A model generated the notes under the pieces. The model worked only from the letters and a program-made list of their open reading frames with translations. It ran no database searches and was not told where the DNA came from. From assembly GCA_024509875.1 (NCBI GenBank), contig JAMPIV010012221.1, forward strand, positions 372,001 to 436,000: a stretch of 64,000 nt of DNA, written 5' to 3'. Position numbers and translations under genes: made by a program. Below are positions 10,997-24,120 of the stretch, one piece after another. This stretch comes from Oreohelix idahoensis. Lineage: Eukaryota; Mollusca; Gastropoda; Stylommatophora; Oreohelicidae. Every line of letters starts with the position of its first letter. Position 1 is the first letter of the stretch.

Positions 10997-11830
10997 ATGA
11001 ACGTTTAATCTATCTTGTGGTATGCCTTAATCCCGAAGGATTAAACGTCCAGCACTACTTTGATTGAGGCAACCTTCTGAATGTATGCATTATTTATGTT
11101 TTGAATTTCTATTACTAGTTTGTTTCTTCCCTGCTTGCATGTCTAACCACTAGCCTCTTCTTCTCCAATTTTAAAAACAATGTTGTTTCCCTTTCTCTTA
11201 CTTTACGGTTTAAAATGTCGTTTCCTTTTTTTTATGTCGTTTCTAGTTTTTAAATTGTACTCACTCGAGCCATTTCATGTCTGGATCTATTTGAGTAACC
11301 ATTCTGTCCTTTGAGTTTAAGAGAGCGACACTAGCTACTTCCATTTACTGGTCCTATCATTTTTTTAAATGTGTTGTTATACATGTTTGCATTTGTTTTA
11401 AAATTTGTTTGCCCCTGGCGAAGACTTTCTGGCCCTAACGTAGGAACATTTCGTCGTCCTAGTAGGATATATTACCCATTTTTGTTTGACTCGCCTCTTT
11501 CTGGATAGATGTGATACATAATCTTGCGCAACGTCCTACGGGTCTCACGAATTTAAGACTTTATAAAAGTGATAAGAAAAAAAGAAATTAAGTGCTGTTG
11601 CTACTCTTTAAAAAAAAACCCACCATCTTTGTGTCATTCCTAGTCACGTTGTGGGCTAGATGAATAAATTGATGGGAGTTTCTCAGAAACTTGAGAAAAG
11701 AAATAGTGAAAATCTGACGTAGGACATGGCGTAATGCAGACAAGTAGTAAATCTCACAGTTTAATGTGATAGCTGTAGATAAGAGACGTAAGTCATCTTC
11801 TAGCTAGTTCTATCCTATGCTCTAGGGATG

Positions 11831-11926
11831 TCTCTATCAATATGTGTATGAATGTCTCTATCAATATGTGTATGAATGTCTCTATCAATATGTGTATGAA
11901 TGTCTCTATCAATATGTGTATGAATG
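11831..11926 (+). repeat. 24-bp minisatellite, four exact copies
   Basis: Four consecutive copies of a 24-base unit beginning tctctatcaatatgtgtatg. Because 24 is a multiple of three, both strands show repetitive open frames, which are artefacts of the repeat. Confidence 0.92.
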
Positions 11927-13639
11927 CACACTGCATCTTTGTTGGCGTAAAGTTTCTACAGAATGGAATAGCCGGTCCTATGCCCAATCTTCCTTAGTCG
12001 CCTTGTTCGTCAAGATTGGTAGGTTACAGTGTGCCTATTCTTTGTTCCCATTCCGGGTCCTGGTAACTCACTCGTGAAAGATCGATTATTAAATACATAA
12101 TAAACTCCAATCTCCCTGTCACTGGATGTTTTTCAAGAAAAGAAAAATATGAAACAATAAGAACAGACAAAAAATAATAGAAGACAATAAAGAAGACGAC
12201 AAAGAAAGCAGCGGAGACAGCCTGACAGCATGGAACAGTTGAAAGCTAAAAATGACAAAAATAAATGATAGCGAATATTATGGACCTCATACTGTGCAGA
12301 GACATGGTCACATTTGCCATTCAGCATCACACGTGACAGAATGCATACAACTTATAACCATATCGTGTGGACATTTACTAGTGATAAATGAAATTACCAA
12401 ATAGAACACATCTCTATAGGCGCGTCATATCATACAATTGACGTAAAGCTTTATAAAAAGGCGATGTTATATAAATATTAAAAAAACGAACAATCGTGAA
12501 TGGACGGCACGATCAAAGACGTTTATCGATTTTCTATCAATGTCTGCATGTCATCCTGCTTGGAGGATGTCATAATTCGTTTACTGTGCTTCCTGTCTTG
12601 TAAAGGTCAAGGTTACAATTCTTGAATAACGTTTTGAATTCTGCTTGTCCGTCTCAATGAACTTAATGCCGTATTTACAGCGGGAGTCGTGTCAAATGCC
12701 AAACATTTGGAAGAGTGTGTTGTGCTGTGATCGTCATTTGGTTTGACAAATGATGATATAATGGCTTAAATGCAATTCTTGTCGCATTAAGGTTTATTTT
12801 TGCATGTGTATGTCTTTCAGTGCATGTACTTAGGTCATTCTGATTAGAGTAATTGTCTTCACATCCTCTACAGGAGTGTTAATTGTCCATCACGTCAGCA
12901 ACGTCTTGTCTTCCTTTAGTATTATGTATCTCTTCATGTACCACGCAAACTGACTTAGGTGATCACATCTCTCCAAATATATGTGCTCCCAGGAGTGATC
13001 ATCATTTCTGTTGATGACTCCCTGTCATGTCACGATGTTAAACTTTAAGTATCATCTTTCATTGTCATCGTTTACTTCTTTTATTTGTCCCTTCAATATT
13101 TCCGGTCGTTACAATATACCCCAACTTTCTTTTTCTCATAACATGTACAAAGTGGATTACGTTCTTCTAGTATCGGTAAAAAGCACCTTATGCATACTGT
13201 AGCTAGACGAGCAAAAGCACTCCGGAAAATGCATCGTAAATGATATATTTCTCCCAGGGTTGGTTGTAAATATCATTCTCACCGAGTTTTAGCCGTGGAA
13301 AATAAGTATCTTTATGATTTAACGGTAAATAATGATTTTAATTATGGTTTTTACGCCGTGGAATTTCCCTTCTCACTGGTTTTTCAACCATAAAAAACTA
13401 AATCACTTGGAATTCACTTTATTACGATGGATAAAAAGTCATTCTCAGTCATAACCATTCGTTTCCTTTTTATGCACAGTCAACAAAGGGAGACAACCAA
13501 TCGAATTTGGCAAAATAACTTCAATCCAACGCAGGAGCTGAGAAACATAAGAACCAATCAAAATTGAGAGAGTGAGATCCAATCATACACAAGCTCAATC
13601 AAGTCATACTGAATGAAAACCAATATGCATAGTCCGTGC

Positions 13640-13740
13640 AGACAATAATTCTTTCAAACGCAAGCATCCATTTATGGCAGTCCGTAACTTTTTTCTAAAT
13701 TCTCCATGTTTCAGAGCCATACAATATGACTGACTTGGTA
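13640..13740 (-). pseudogene. Decayed LINE RT C-terminal scrap
   Basis: On the minus strand the codons read approximately VILYGSETW, followed by a stretch similar to the INGCLRR region seen at 33.7 kb. This is the typical post-catalytic region of LINE reverse transcriptases. It is too short and damaged to classify. Confidence 0.45.
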
Positions 13741-14250
13741 TTGACTTAAGAAAAACCGAAATATCGTATATACACAATATTCAATCTGTGATATGGTGGC
13801 ATCTTTTCCTTCCCGTCTGCTTCCCTGCCGATGCCAATGATCATGTAACAATAATAATCCTTGTTATAATGAACATTATCACTATCTTCATTACAGTAAT
13901 TTATGTCATAGTCACTTTAATCATCATCTTCAGGATTACCCTTGTCATTATTATATGTAACTTTGTTGGTTAAATTTCGCTTGATTCTCGGACATGAGGT
14001 CCACTCCTGAGACATCCACTGATTAAGGGACCCCCAACATTTCTTATATTCCCATAAATGATATGATCTTTAGGCGTTATTTTTTTTTAAATGTCCGATC
14101 TTTAGACATCAGTAGATTAACTGACTTTCACCATTTCCGACATCAACATACACCAAATGATCTTCTGTCGTTATTTTTGAGGCCAGATATCAACTATACG
14201 TTCCGTGAGAATTACTACCTTTGACAGAGAAATATAATTCTCAACATTTG

Positions 14251-14300
14251 TCGTTACTTGTCGTCACTTGTCGTTACTTGTCGTCACTTGTCGTTACTTG
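14251..14300 (+). repeat. Decamer tandem repeat
   Basis: Five consecutive copies of tcgtYacttg, alternating T and C at the fifth base, so the true unit is 20 bp. Confidence 0.88.
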
Positions 14301-15242
14301 TCGTAAAATGTTACTAGTATGAGGTGAATGGAGCAGACAAACTCATCGTGTTTAACAAATTCTACAGTAACTAACGCTGCAAGATCGTATAATTACATTG
14401 ATACAGTCTTCCTGCAAGAGAGCCGTCTAGAGTCTGGCTCTGTACTCTGTCTGGAGCGAAAAGTAAAATGATTAATTGCTATCTTCGCGACTGAAAAAAG
14501 AAAGAAATCTATTATCAAGAGCTTGTTCATTGCATGTAATTTTTCTTTACTTTTGTGATAATATACATTTTTAATGTAATTATGAGTCTACACATTGGGT
14601 GGTCTCATTGTCATCATGCATGCTTGTAAATTCTAACTACACGCCTTTCTCTGTAATTGCTAGATTGTATTATAATTTTTTGGCTAAAAATGAATTTCTC
14701 AAGGTTTCTTTCTATGTCCTTATTTAAGACTTCCTTGTATATTTTCTCTAATGTATTCAACTTAATAAAATTCTGCCAGGCAATCAAATGTGTCTAGTCG
14801 AATGCTTTTAAAATTCCTGAGGCATAATTGCCGGACATAATGTTCGAAATTGGTTTGAATATTCAGATTTCGCTTGTTCCGAATTGAAAAATGTTTAAGA
14901 GATTTTTGTGAAAACTCCCTAGTTCAAGCAAATAACCTCAAATCTGTTCTGTCACAAAGTAGTTAAAATAATTATGTATTTATCTTTTCTGAATATTGAG
15001 ACTTGGACATCTATTATATTTCTGCCTTGGCTGAACTGGCTAATTTCAGTTTGTAAAGGCAAAGTTGTTTCAGACTGAATGGTGAATAAATTGTTATGTT
15101 ATTTTCCCAACATCAAGGGAGATTATATATATATATATCATCATAGTCCTTCATTTTGTTCCTTATACAGCGTAAAGCCACGAATATAACTGGTCTGCAT
15201 GCACAAAACATTCACATTCTCTTGCCTGCTAAGATGTTCACT

Positions 15243-15493
<251 letters not shown>

Positions 15494-15554
15494 ATGTATG
15501 TATATATGAAAAAAATGATTAATCACCACCATTATTCATCAGCACCTTAAACAT

Positions 15555-15905
15555 TGTAGGCTTTTAACAAGTTCATGCCTCGTCTTCCTGTCCTGTCCCA
15601 TTCCTTCAAGGTCTTTCCATGTTTTCTTTATCCCTGTCATATCTGTCTTCATCTCCTTTCTCCATATGTTTGTTCACTCTCCCTTGACCTCTCTTACACT
15701 GGTGATGCCAGAACAAAGTCTGCCTTTTAATGCTATCAACTTGTTATCACAACGTGAATCTTAGCTAATACCACCATTTTCTTCTCATTTTTTGTTCCTC
15801 TGTGTCAGATTGTGTTTACTGGAATCAATGCCGTGTTAGTGATCTTATCATACCATTTCAGTTCTTCTATTCTACGCAAACACTCTATTGTTAAAGTTTG
15901 CACGA
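15555..15905 (-). pseudogene. 5'-truncated LINE fragment (RT C-terminus)
   Basis: It is collinear with 33440-33785: both begin with a variant of aggcttttaacaagttcatg on the plus strand and end near ttctattctacgcaa. On the minus strand it corresponds to the end of a LINE RT with an RRRWRWIGHTLRK-type region. Many indels have destroyed the reading frame. It lies next to a simple repeat, as expected at a LINE 3' end. Confidence 0.65.
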
Positions 15906-16039
15906 TGTAGATAAATAGCTTTAAGTTAATTAAAAGACCCTACTCCATCTCCAAGTGGTGGTCCTAGAAACAGGCTGCATCACTGCAGTCTGGCTGAGAG
16001 AGTAGGGATCGAAGAGGGAAGGCTAACCCGGTCCCAAAA

Positions 16040-16162
16040 ATGTCATGCAGAAAACGGATGTGTCGGGCCGAAAGGCGCAGATATCGCAGCTTTGCTGTAA
16101 ACTGCGACACAACGCAACAAACGTCCTTTTTACGACGAACGCAGAAGAAGAAGATGAAGAAA
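16040..16162 (+). repeat. Dispersed repeat with (GAA)n tail
   Basis: The block gtgtcgggccgaaaggcgca recurs in inverted form near 35745-35812 with only a few changes. It ends in gaagaagaagatgaag, a simple tail of the type left by target-primed retrotransposition. Probably a short SINE or LINE end; family unknown. Confidence 0.5.
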
Positions 16163-18040
16163 TTAGAAACAAGGATAGAAATACCTACTTCTGCAAGTTA
16201 TTAATAAATACTTCACTATACATTTTGGAAACAAATACAGGTTTGTTTGGAATGATGAGTATTTCCACCTTTGATTTACATAGGACAGGTCCTTTTTCCC
16301 TCTTAAAGGTTGTGTTAGATTACTCTGAATTCAAAAATTTTAAATAACTAATTTTTCTTCTGTATTCATTATGTCTGACGTCTGACGACAACACGTTTGT
16401 GGATACTGTGATGCTTCAGTGTAAATGACACCCTGGTATTTATCGTCTCATCCTACGGGCAACGAAAAGCCACACAAATTACGTATTTTCGAGATTTTGA
16501 CGTAATTGCTTTCATCAGGCATCTATTTTCAGTGGGGATTGACTGTGAACTCTCTATTCTCATCTCCCTGCTCCAGAACACAGTTAAGTACGGTCCATGA
16601 TCTAGTGTTGTCAGGCCATATTATGTTATTTTGTGTAAATCCCCTTGTCCTCAATCTTCCAACCGAACAAGGGTTTCTGTAATCCTCTTTGTCTGATCAT
16701 GTACGGAAAACTCCTTTTTACTCCAGCTTTGTGAATGATTGTCCCTATTTATGGGAGTTTCCATCCCCATCTTAGGTGACACCAGGGCTTCAAGTCTTCT
16801 TAGGGAAGTCAAAATAGGTTGTTTGTTCAGCAATCATTAATGATTATTTGTAGTGTGAGAATATTTTATCTTCAACATGAAATACCCCATTGTCGGGCAA
16901 AGGCGATTACTATTTTTTCCGCTTCCCTTTTCTGCTAAAATACCTCACGCTTGTAATGAAAGAAAACTAGTAAAAGGTTATGTGTAATAATATGCAAAAA
17001 CATTTAAGCCTGGATCAAGCAGCCAAATAACTATTGCACTCTGGAAGATGATTAAGACTCGGGTATTCTAGTATCTATTTCACTTTGGAGGATGATTGAG
17101 ACGTGGGTATTCTGGTATCTATTTCACTTTGGAGGATGATTAAAACTGGGGTATTCTAGTATCTATTTCACTTTGGGGGATAACCAGACCTTTTAGAAAC
17201 GAGGTAGTAAATATACACATGCTTATGTATTCTTTAAAGAACCAATAAGGAAGTGCCAAACTAAAGAAGCAGTGAAGGAACTCTTAAACGAAAAGTTGTG
17301 GCGCTTCAGACTACGTTCTTGATACTTTATAATAGAGGAAACCTACAGCCATGAATGCAAGGAAGAAAATGATAGAGCTAGCTATCTGCTACACTGTAAC
17401 AAGCATGAAGAATAGATGTATAACCCGAACAAGTGCTTTAACGATCGCGTCATGCACATTTTAATGGAAAAGTCGCTGAATATTTATACCCCATTAGAAC
17501 TACGAAGTATAATTAAACGGCATATCAGTAGAATAAAGAAAAAACAAACAAGGAAATACAATTAAAATCGACACCTTACATCACAGTTGACTTTGCGGTC
17601 CCATTCACTTGCCTCCCCTTTCGTTGCACTGTAGTTAGCTACCGCTGTTTAGCTTGGAATAGTCATGAAGAAAAGAAAGTTTGAAGATAAAAAATACATG
17701 GACAATTAGGAAATATAAAGAGAAGAGCAAGCATAACTCTCCAAGTTCAATTCTATATTTAAACAGTGCAATATCTTTATAGAGTCCACAAATTCGAAAT
17801 AACGCGATGCTTGAACATTTCGGACGTAGCTAATTTTCTACAGTATGGGGTTAATCAGCGCCGTAGCCAACCAGCCTAAGTCGCCTATGACTAACGTGCA
17901 TGAAAGGTCACATTTATCATATTGTTCACTCCAATTTGAAGCCCTTTGTATGCATTGGGTTATGCTAGATATATTCAGTTGATCTTGCAAATTGGATCGG
18001 AGACACAGCTGTAAAAATAACGCCGTGGGTTGAGAAATTT
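16163..18040. other. Intergenic DNA, nothing recognised except a 44-bp tandem repeat
   Basis: Apart from the repeat at 17039-17182, no coding, RNA or mobile-element signal was seen. Confidence 0.5.
17039..17182 (+). repeat. 44-bp tandem repeat, three copies plus a partial fourth
   Basis: The unit begins ctttggaggatgattgagac and ends tagtatctatttca. Copies start at 17039, 17083, 17127 and 17171, with a few substitutions between them. Confidence 0.85.
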
Positions 18041-18044
18041 ACGA

Positions 18045-18190
18045 ACGAGTTATACATTGTGCATAAGGCTGGCAACCTTATCGTGTAAAACAATGGCTCC
18101 AGAGGCCACCGTTGTAAGAGTTCATTGATGCCTTGATGTGGACTTCCTGCAAGATGACAGCCTGCGGTGGTGGCTCGTTTCTTCATATGG
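18045..18190 (-). repeat. Dispersed GC-rich repeat, copy 2 (inverted)
   Basis: Read on the minus strand, it carries the blocks ttgcaggaag, a ttacaacggtgg-type segment and gataaggttgccagcc, in the same order as the copies near 22.1 and 45.6 kb. Confidence 0.55.
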
Positions 18191-18334
18191 AGCTAAAGAG
18201 GAAATGTTGAATGGTAATGAAAGTCCAGATAACTGTGATCATCATTTCTGTGGCCCCGCGTAGTCCCCGGGGGATAGCTGACGAGACAAAGACATGACTA
18301 CTGCACCATGAGGCATTTCATACAAGGCAACTAA

Positions 18335-18480
18335 TACGAGTTTGTGCAAGGGACTGGCAGCCTCATCATGTGAAACATACTGTCATAGACACCACTGCTA
18401 CAAGAGCATGTGAGTTCTCGGTGCAGGCTTCCTGTAAGGGGGACCAGCCCTAGTGGTTATTCTATGCTCCATATGGAGCG
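18335..18480 (-). repeat. Dispersed GC-rich repeat, copy 3 (inverted)
   Basis: The minus strand reads ctggtcccccttacaggaag, then a tgctcttgtagcagtggtg-type block and catgatgaggctgccagtcc. It lies about 290 bp from copy 2 in the same orientation, suggesting a tandem or successive insertion. Confidence 0.55.
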
Positions 18481-19187
18481 CAAAGGAAAACAGCGATGAT
18501 GATGTTGTCTATGACTATGTTTGAGCATCTCGAATTCTCTACTTCGTGTTAAAAAATACCACAAATTTAATCCATCAAAGGAGTCACAAATTGCCACTAT
18601 CAACTAAACCAAAAGTCAGCAATTAATCCATCTCGATCTAACGATAGATCTCCGACGATGATTTGGTAGATATCCATGTGATTTAAAAGAAATAATTTCT
18701 AAGCTTGGAAAATTTCGGACTAGCTCTCTCCCGCTGGCATTTAAAGAAGCGGTATCCCCATGATTCCAGGTGCCCGACTTTTTCATCGTTTCCATTGACC
18801 TGGTTTACTAAAAAGTCACTTTATTCTTGACACTACATAAGACAAGACGATGGCTTGGCCAAAATCGCCGGATGGAAGATGGTCACGTCCCCAAAGATAT
18901 TTTCTATGGACAACTGGCACATGACAAGAGAACAGTAGGGCGACCATAGCTGAGGTTCAAATATGTGTGCAAGAGAAACAAGACAGCACTGGACATAAAT
19001 CCAGCAGCCTGTGAGGATGAAGCTGCTGATCGCACCAAGTGAAGGTGCACCCCACGACTCCACCTCAGATTGTATGAAAAGAAGCTCTCACAACAAGCAG
19101 AAGAGAAATGAACACACTAAAAAAATACAACTGACTGCTATCACCACAGGAACGCAATCCCATTGTCAGTTATGACTGAAGGGGTTT

Positions 19188-19188
19188 T

Positions 19189-19276
<88 letters not shown>

Positions 19277-19326
19277 CACTACTATTACTACTACTATTAC
19301 TACTACTACTACTACTACTACTACTA
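19188..19326. repeat. (CTA)n trinucleotide microsatellite
   Basis: About 138 bases of ctactacta with two interruptions near 19277-19300. It gives a spurious polyserine frame on the minus strand. Confidence 0.95.
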
Positions 19327-20929
19327 AGCGAAATTAAAATCTTGTAAATTATCATCTAATTTGAATCTTTCATCTCTCTATCGATGTAATTATCGGAAGG
19401 AGATCATCAGGCAGAGATAAAAGTTACATTTAGGCAGGACTGATTTCAAATTTGAAATATTGTAAAACCTGAAAACAGACCTGATTTTATCAGGTATATC
19501 TTTAGAGACGTCAGCGTTTCTAAAGTAGACCCCAGCAACTTCAGGGTTACCTACCGCTGAACTAAACGAACTTATCCCCGTAGTTACGACTGTTAGTTTA
19601 AGAATCAAGCGGCGGAAATGAACACGCCTGTACAGGTAATATTGGAAAATAGCAGCTTATTCTTCCACTTATTGACAGGGTGCGTAACTCACACAGGACC
19701 GATAATTCCGTAAACATTTCCTAAGTTGTAGCTCTAAGCCGTGAGAGGCTGATTTACTCTGTCCTTACAAATAAATAAATAAACATTAATTTGTAGTTGT
19801 TTTTCTCAGTTATTTGTCCACAACGGTTTTTAACGCCGCCTGTGAGTTATTGTCGCGCCTCCCCTGATGAATTTCCGTCCTTCCCCAGGGAACCGTGTCA
19901 CACATTTTGGAAAATAATTTTACGGTCAGTTTCGCTTATTGTGAGCCGAGACTCCTTCACCCTAGATAAGTGGTATGTTGGTTACATTTAGAGCATATGT
20001 CCACTTTTACAAGACCTTGTGGTCTTGTTTATTTGTTCGTTTGTTTGTTTGTTTTATCATTCACATAATGTAACCCTACCCACATTCGATATTAAGTATT
20101 ATAATAGAAACATAACAAACTAATAATACGTGGTTAAAGCAATAACACGTTCAATAATTTCAGTTACGGCGATCAACGATGCAGATCAAAAATTAAAAAA
20201 AATATTAATTTGTTATCAATCGAGTGGTGGAAATACTTTATTTTCAACAAAATGTGACCAACAAACAAACCAAAAAGCCTTTTATATTCGGACATGCGCC
20301 CTATTATAACCGACGGACCTTGTGTCTACTTGAACAGGACGCGGTTAGCCAAACCTAGGCAAAACTCCTATTTACAAAAAAGGAACCAAAGAAATTGTTG
20401 GTCATTTTCTTATTTATGGCATTTCCCTTAGTACGAAAAGAACCATTCTTGTGTTTCCGGGGTCTAAAAGAGGAGCAAAAAAAAACAGATCATTTAACCT
20501 TACCACGCCTCGGAACGGGTTGGGCATGATGTTTAGATAACCCATCCCGTAAAAACTGTAAGCAAAACTTACCTCAACAACAAAAAAAGGACAAAACATC
20601 AAAGCAGGTAACTTAAAAAAATTCAACACCAGCCACCAAAGATGGAAAATGGAGGTTCATGACGCAACCTAGGGAATTCCGAAATGAGTCTGTAATGCTG
20701 ATTCACCTTTAGTCCATTTGGGAAAATCTCCAGATTTGGCACATGAAATGTTCGCACACTAAACAAGCAAGAAAAACCTGCACTTATGGCAGCAGAAGTG
20801 AGAATCTATAAAACCGAAATCTGTAACGGTGCGAAACAAAAAAGTAGAACAGAAGTAGATGAACACAGGAGTGCAATTCTCAGGACATAGTGAAATAAAG
20901 CATAACACACAGTAAAGGTGTGGCTCTAG
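19327..20929. other. Intergenic DNA, nothing recognised
   Basis: Open frames are short, and no mobile-element or RNA signal was seen by eye. Confidence 0.45.
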
Positions 20930-21545
20930 TGCTATCAAAGGAATCGGAGAAGCACTCACATAATTAGAAGCAATGGGGCCACAGAGAAAAGGGCCGCTAC
21001 ATTCAAAACTGCCAAGATGATAATAAAGATGAACGTCATCCGATGTTGTGCATGAACTGATTTCGTGGAAAAAAAATTTACACCAGACTTACTAATATCT
21101 TTGACAACAACGGATAGTCCAAAGGCACTCATAGAATGGGAAAGAAGCAATGAAACCCAGACAAATATTAGCAACATTTAGAACTGCCAAAAAGAAAATG
21201 GAGATGAAAATGAGGCAATGTTGTACCTTAACTAATGCCAAAGATTTATCAGTGAAAGAAGAATTTTACAACAGATTTGAAAGTATCATGGATAAAAAGA
21301 TCATTGATGAAAATAAATGTAACGATGTTACAATCTTGATGAGTAACCTAAATCCAAAGATAAGAACAGATAATGACGGCTTTGAAGAGATTTAGGGAAA
21401 ATACGAAAAACTTGTTTGTGTCAAACTCACCTTCTAAAAAAGGAGGCATGTTTCCACATCAAGGAATACACACAATCAACACACACGAAGAATATCAACA
21501 GATCACAGGACCGAAAATCGGATTGTAAAATCATATCATAAGATA
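20930..21545 (+). pseudogene. Decayed LINE endonuclease, apparently a duplicated piece
   Basis: Around 21150-21395 the plus frame reads VKEEFYNRFESIMDKK then DVTILMSNLNPKIRTDNDG and EEI, matching the central region of LINE endonucleases, where the usual motif is a GDLNAKxG form. Here the key Asp before LN is replaced by Asn (MSNLN). Further on, FPHQGIH-type codons appear around 21450. A second partial copy of the preceding block (ATFRTAKKKMEMKM) is seen near 20990-21055. The frame is broken by stops, so this is dead. It belongs to a different LINE family from the one at 7842-10984. Confidence 0.6.
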
Positions 21546-22099
21546 TATTAAAACACACAGACAATATATATTTATATATATATCTGGAGAAAAGTAGAAG
21601 ACATGAACACGAAATTGTCTATAGCCCATCTTTGAACTGTCTCTATTTATTATACTTGGAATACCTAATTTCAGCTCTTGTGGGGGCTTAGGCTGAAATA
21701 GGTATCAAGCATCTGTTCAGGCGAAGGTCTAGTGTAACCATGGACGTATGGAAGAGCAGCTTTCTTCTGTTTTACCTATGGAGTGTTTAAAGCTTCCGTG
21801 TCGCTCTAATTAACGGAATACTTTCTCTTGGCATAGAACCAGCTTCTCGTTAATGAAAAATCATTGTTCTTTATAGATTAGTTTATGCTGTGCTGGGATA
21901 ACATTACAAGGACTTTAGCACGTTGTGGTGAAGCTAAATGAGAAATAATTGTCTTAGCTGCTGGTGGCAACCAGAATAGCCGAGGAGTAAACAGAGATAG
22001 AAGAAAACTCACGTGATATCGTCTATAAGCGAAAGTCCTTGAAGATAGTAATTATGTCAAAGTTCACGGTCATCATTTTCCTTTGCGCTCATTACGGAA

Positions 22100-22320
22100 C
22101 ATGGACCACTACCTCAGCTGGTCCCCTTGCAAAAAGCCTGCACCATGCAGTCACGTTGCATGCTCTTGCAATGGTGGGTTCTGCGGCGGTGTTTTACATA
22201 ATGAAGTAGCCAACCTCATATTAGTTGCCTTGTACGACATGCATAAGGGCGCAATTGTCCTATTCTTACTTGGTCTCTTCAGACACCCCCACTCCCTACC
22301 CCCGCCCCCGGGTACCACAC
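22100..22320 (+). repeat. Dispersed GC-rich repeat, copy 4
   Basis: The ordered blocks cagctggtccccttgcaaaa, a gcctgcaccatgcag-type block, a catgctcttgcaatggtgg-type block, aacctcatattagttgcctt and gtacgacatgc match the other copies and define the fullest version in the window. Confidence 0.6.
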
Positions 22321-22630
22321 GTGGGCTTACATCATAATATTAATTCTATTATTTCTGCGTTATTCATATTTGGATCTCGGTTGTTTGCGTAATGGGGTCT
22401 GTCGACTCTAAATAGACAGGACACAGACAGTCGTTGTCTTAATATAGCAACAGTAATCACTTTCCCCATTACTCTTAGGAATCCATTTGCTCCGTTGCCT
22501 GTTCAGTAAATGGTAACAATTTAGTCTCCTGCTGTCTGGATGGGGAGCAATTGTCTACACAGACGGAAGAGAATGAGAGACACAGAACGAGAGATAAGAA
22601 AACGTGCTAATATCGGGCTAATAATCATAT

Positions 22631-23113
<483 letters not shown>

Positions 23114-23656
23114 CGTAACCAGCAAAAGTACAAGCTATTTTCCCTCACCAGTTTAATAAATAAAACAAAAAACGAAAAAGAAAGAAGAATCCTCTCTACT
23201 GTATATTCCAATCGTCTTACTAAAACATCAAGAATGGAAACGAAAAATAAATCCAGTCAGCTTTTTTTTTTTTTTTTTGGAAAATACCGACAAGACGGGC
23301 ATATCACCTTGATAACTAAATTGAACAGCCATTAAAAGAACGTGTCTGTGTCACGGCTTGCCTCCCCTTGCTTTGCAGTGATGGTCAAACAATAGCCAAA
23401 ACCTAGAGTATCTAATGTAGGCATTCAAAGGTATCTACCTTAGCACAAGATTACTCTTGGCAGAGATGTAAATAGAAGGATGATGGTGCTTCTACCTTAA
23501 GGGCGTTTCACAAGATATTCAGAAGTCAAGAACAATGTGGAATGTGTCTTAGCAAGGTTAACTTAATATCTGTTCGTCGCCTTTTGTGAAGAGATATATT
23601 GTATGATTTAGCTAGTTCAAGCGCCCAACTGAATTAACAGTAAAATTCTTCTTATT

Positions 23657-23658
<2 letters not shown>
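23114..23658. other. Intergenic DNA, nothing recognised
   Basis: A T18 run near 23261 is the only notable feature. Confidence 0.45.

Positions 23659-23750
<92 letters not shown>
23659..23750. repeat. (CT)n-(TA)n compound microsatellite
   Basis: About 33 bases of CT are followed by about 57 bases of TA, ending at the start of a SINE copy. Confidence 0.95.
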
Positions 23751-23752
<2 letters not shown>

Positions 23753-23993
23753 GTAAAGGAACCCGTTACACGCCCATTGAGGCATATTGGGAATATGGTG
23801 TTAGGCCCATATTATCTTGACCGTCGGCACAGTAGGGGTGATGTGGTCGGCATCACGCCGGCCGCCTTAACCTTCCCAGAGTTGCTCTGGTGACCATTTG
23901 GGGCTGGGTCGACCCAGGAGCCGTTTTGTGGCCTAAAAATTTCCCGCCTCATCTGGGGATCGAACCATAGACCACTGCGCTACGAAGCCAGTG
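23751..23993 (-). mobile_element. tRNA-derived SINE, copy 1, head truncated
   Basis: It is collinear with the full copy at 24121-24387 but stops at gaagccagtg, losing the last ~26 bases that hold the A box. The B box ggttcgatccc (minus strand, 23956-23966) is intact. It is bounded on both sides by TA arrays, so the truncation may reflect expansion or recombination in the repeat. Confidence 0.8.

Positions 23994-24079
<86 letters not shown>
23994..24079. repeat. (TA)n microsatellite
   Basis: About 85 bases of TA between SINE copy 1 and the LINE tail. Confidence 0.95.
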
Positions 24080-24082
<3 letters not shown>

Positions 24083-24120
24083 TTCATTCTTTCATAACCT
24101 CTACTCCCAAAGGAGCATAG
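24080..24120 (-). pseudogene. 3' tail of the LINE that continues at 33435
   Basis: The plus strand reads cattcattctttcataacct then ctactcccaaaggagcatag. The last bases are the first copy of the SINE duplication. The flank of element C at 33440 (gccttcaacaaacacatgcc) is the continuation of this LINE 3' region, so the LINE is split by two later insertions. Confidence 0.6.

Larger units (their letters stand above)
10997..15240. other. AT-rich intergenic DNA with minor repeats
   Basis: No gene is recognised. The stretch holds a 24-bp minisatellite (11831-11926), a decayed LINE scrap near 13640-13740 and a decamer repeat at 14251-14300, all listed separately. Remaining open frames are short and of low-complexity composition. 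Confidence 0.5.

Noticed and set aside
11793..12077. Repetitive frames on both strands (YECLYQYV periodicity)
   Set aside because: The 24-bp minisatellite has a length divisible by three, which opens frames on both strands without coding meaning.
13788..13973. 61-codon hydrophobic frame as a membrane protein
   Set aside because: Composition follows AT-rich att/atc codons with no conserved motif or context; likely chance.
14251..14300. Possible CRISPR-like array
   Set aside because: Ten-base units without spacers in a eukaryotic context; the 44-bp and 69-bp tandem repeats also lack unique spacers.
16045..16347. 100-codon plus-strand frame beginning MQKTDVSGRKAQISQ
   Set aside because: Its start lies in a dispersed repeat also found inverted at 35.7 kb and its tail follows the (GAA)n end, so it is not a gene.
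19170..19355. Polyserine minus-strand frame
   Set aside because: Translation of the CTA microsatellite.
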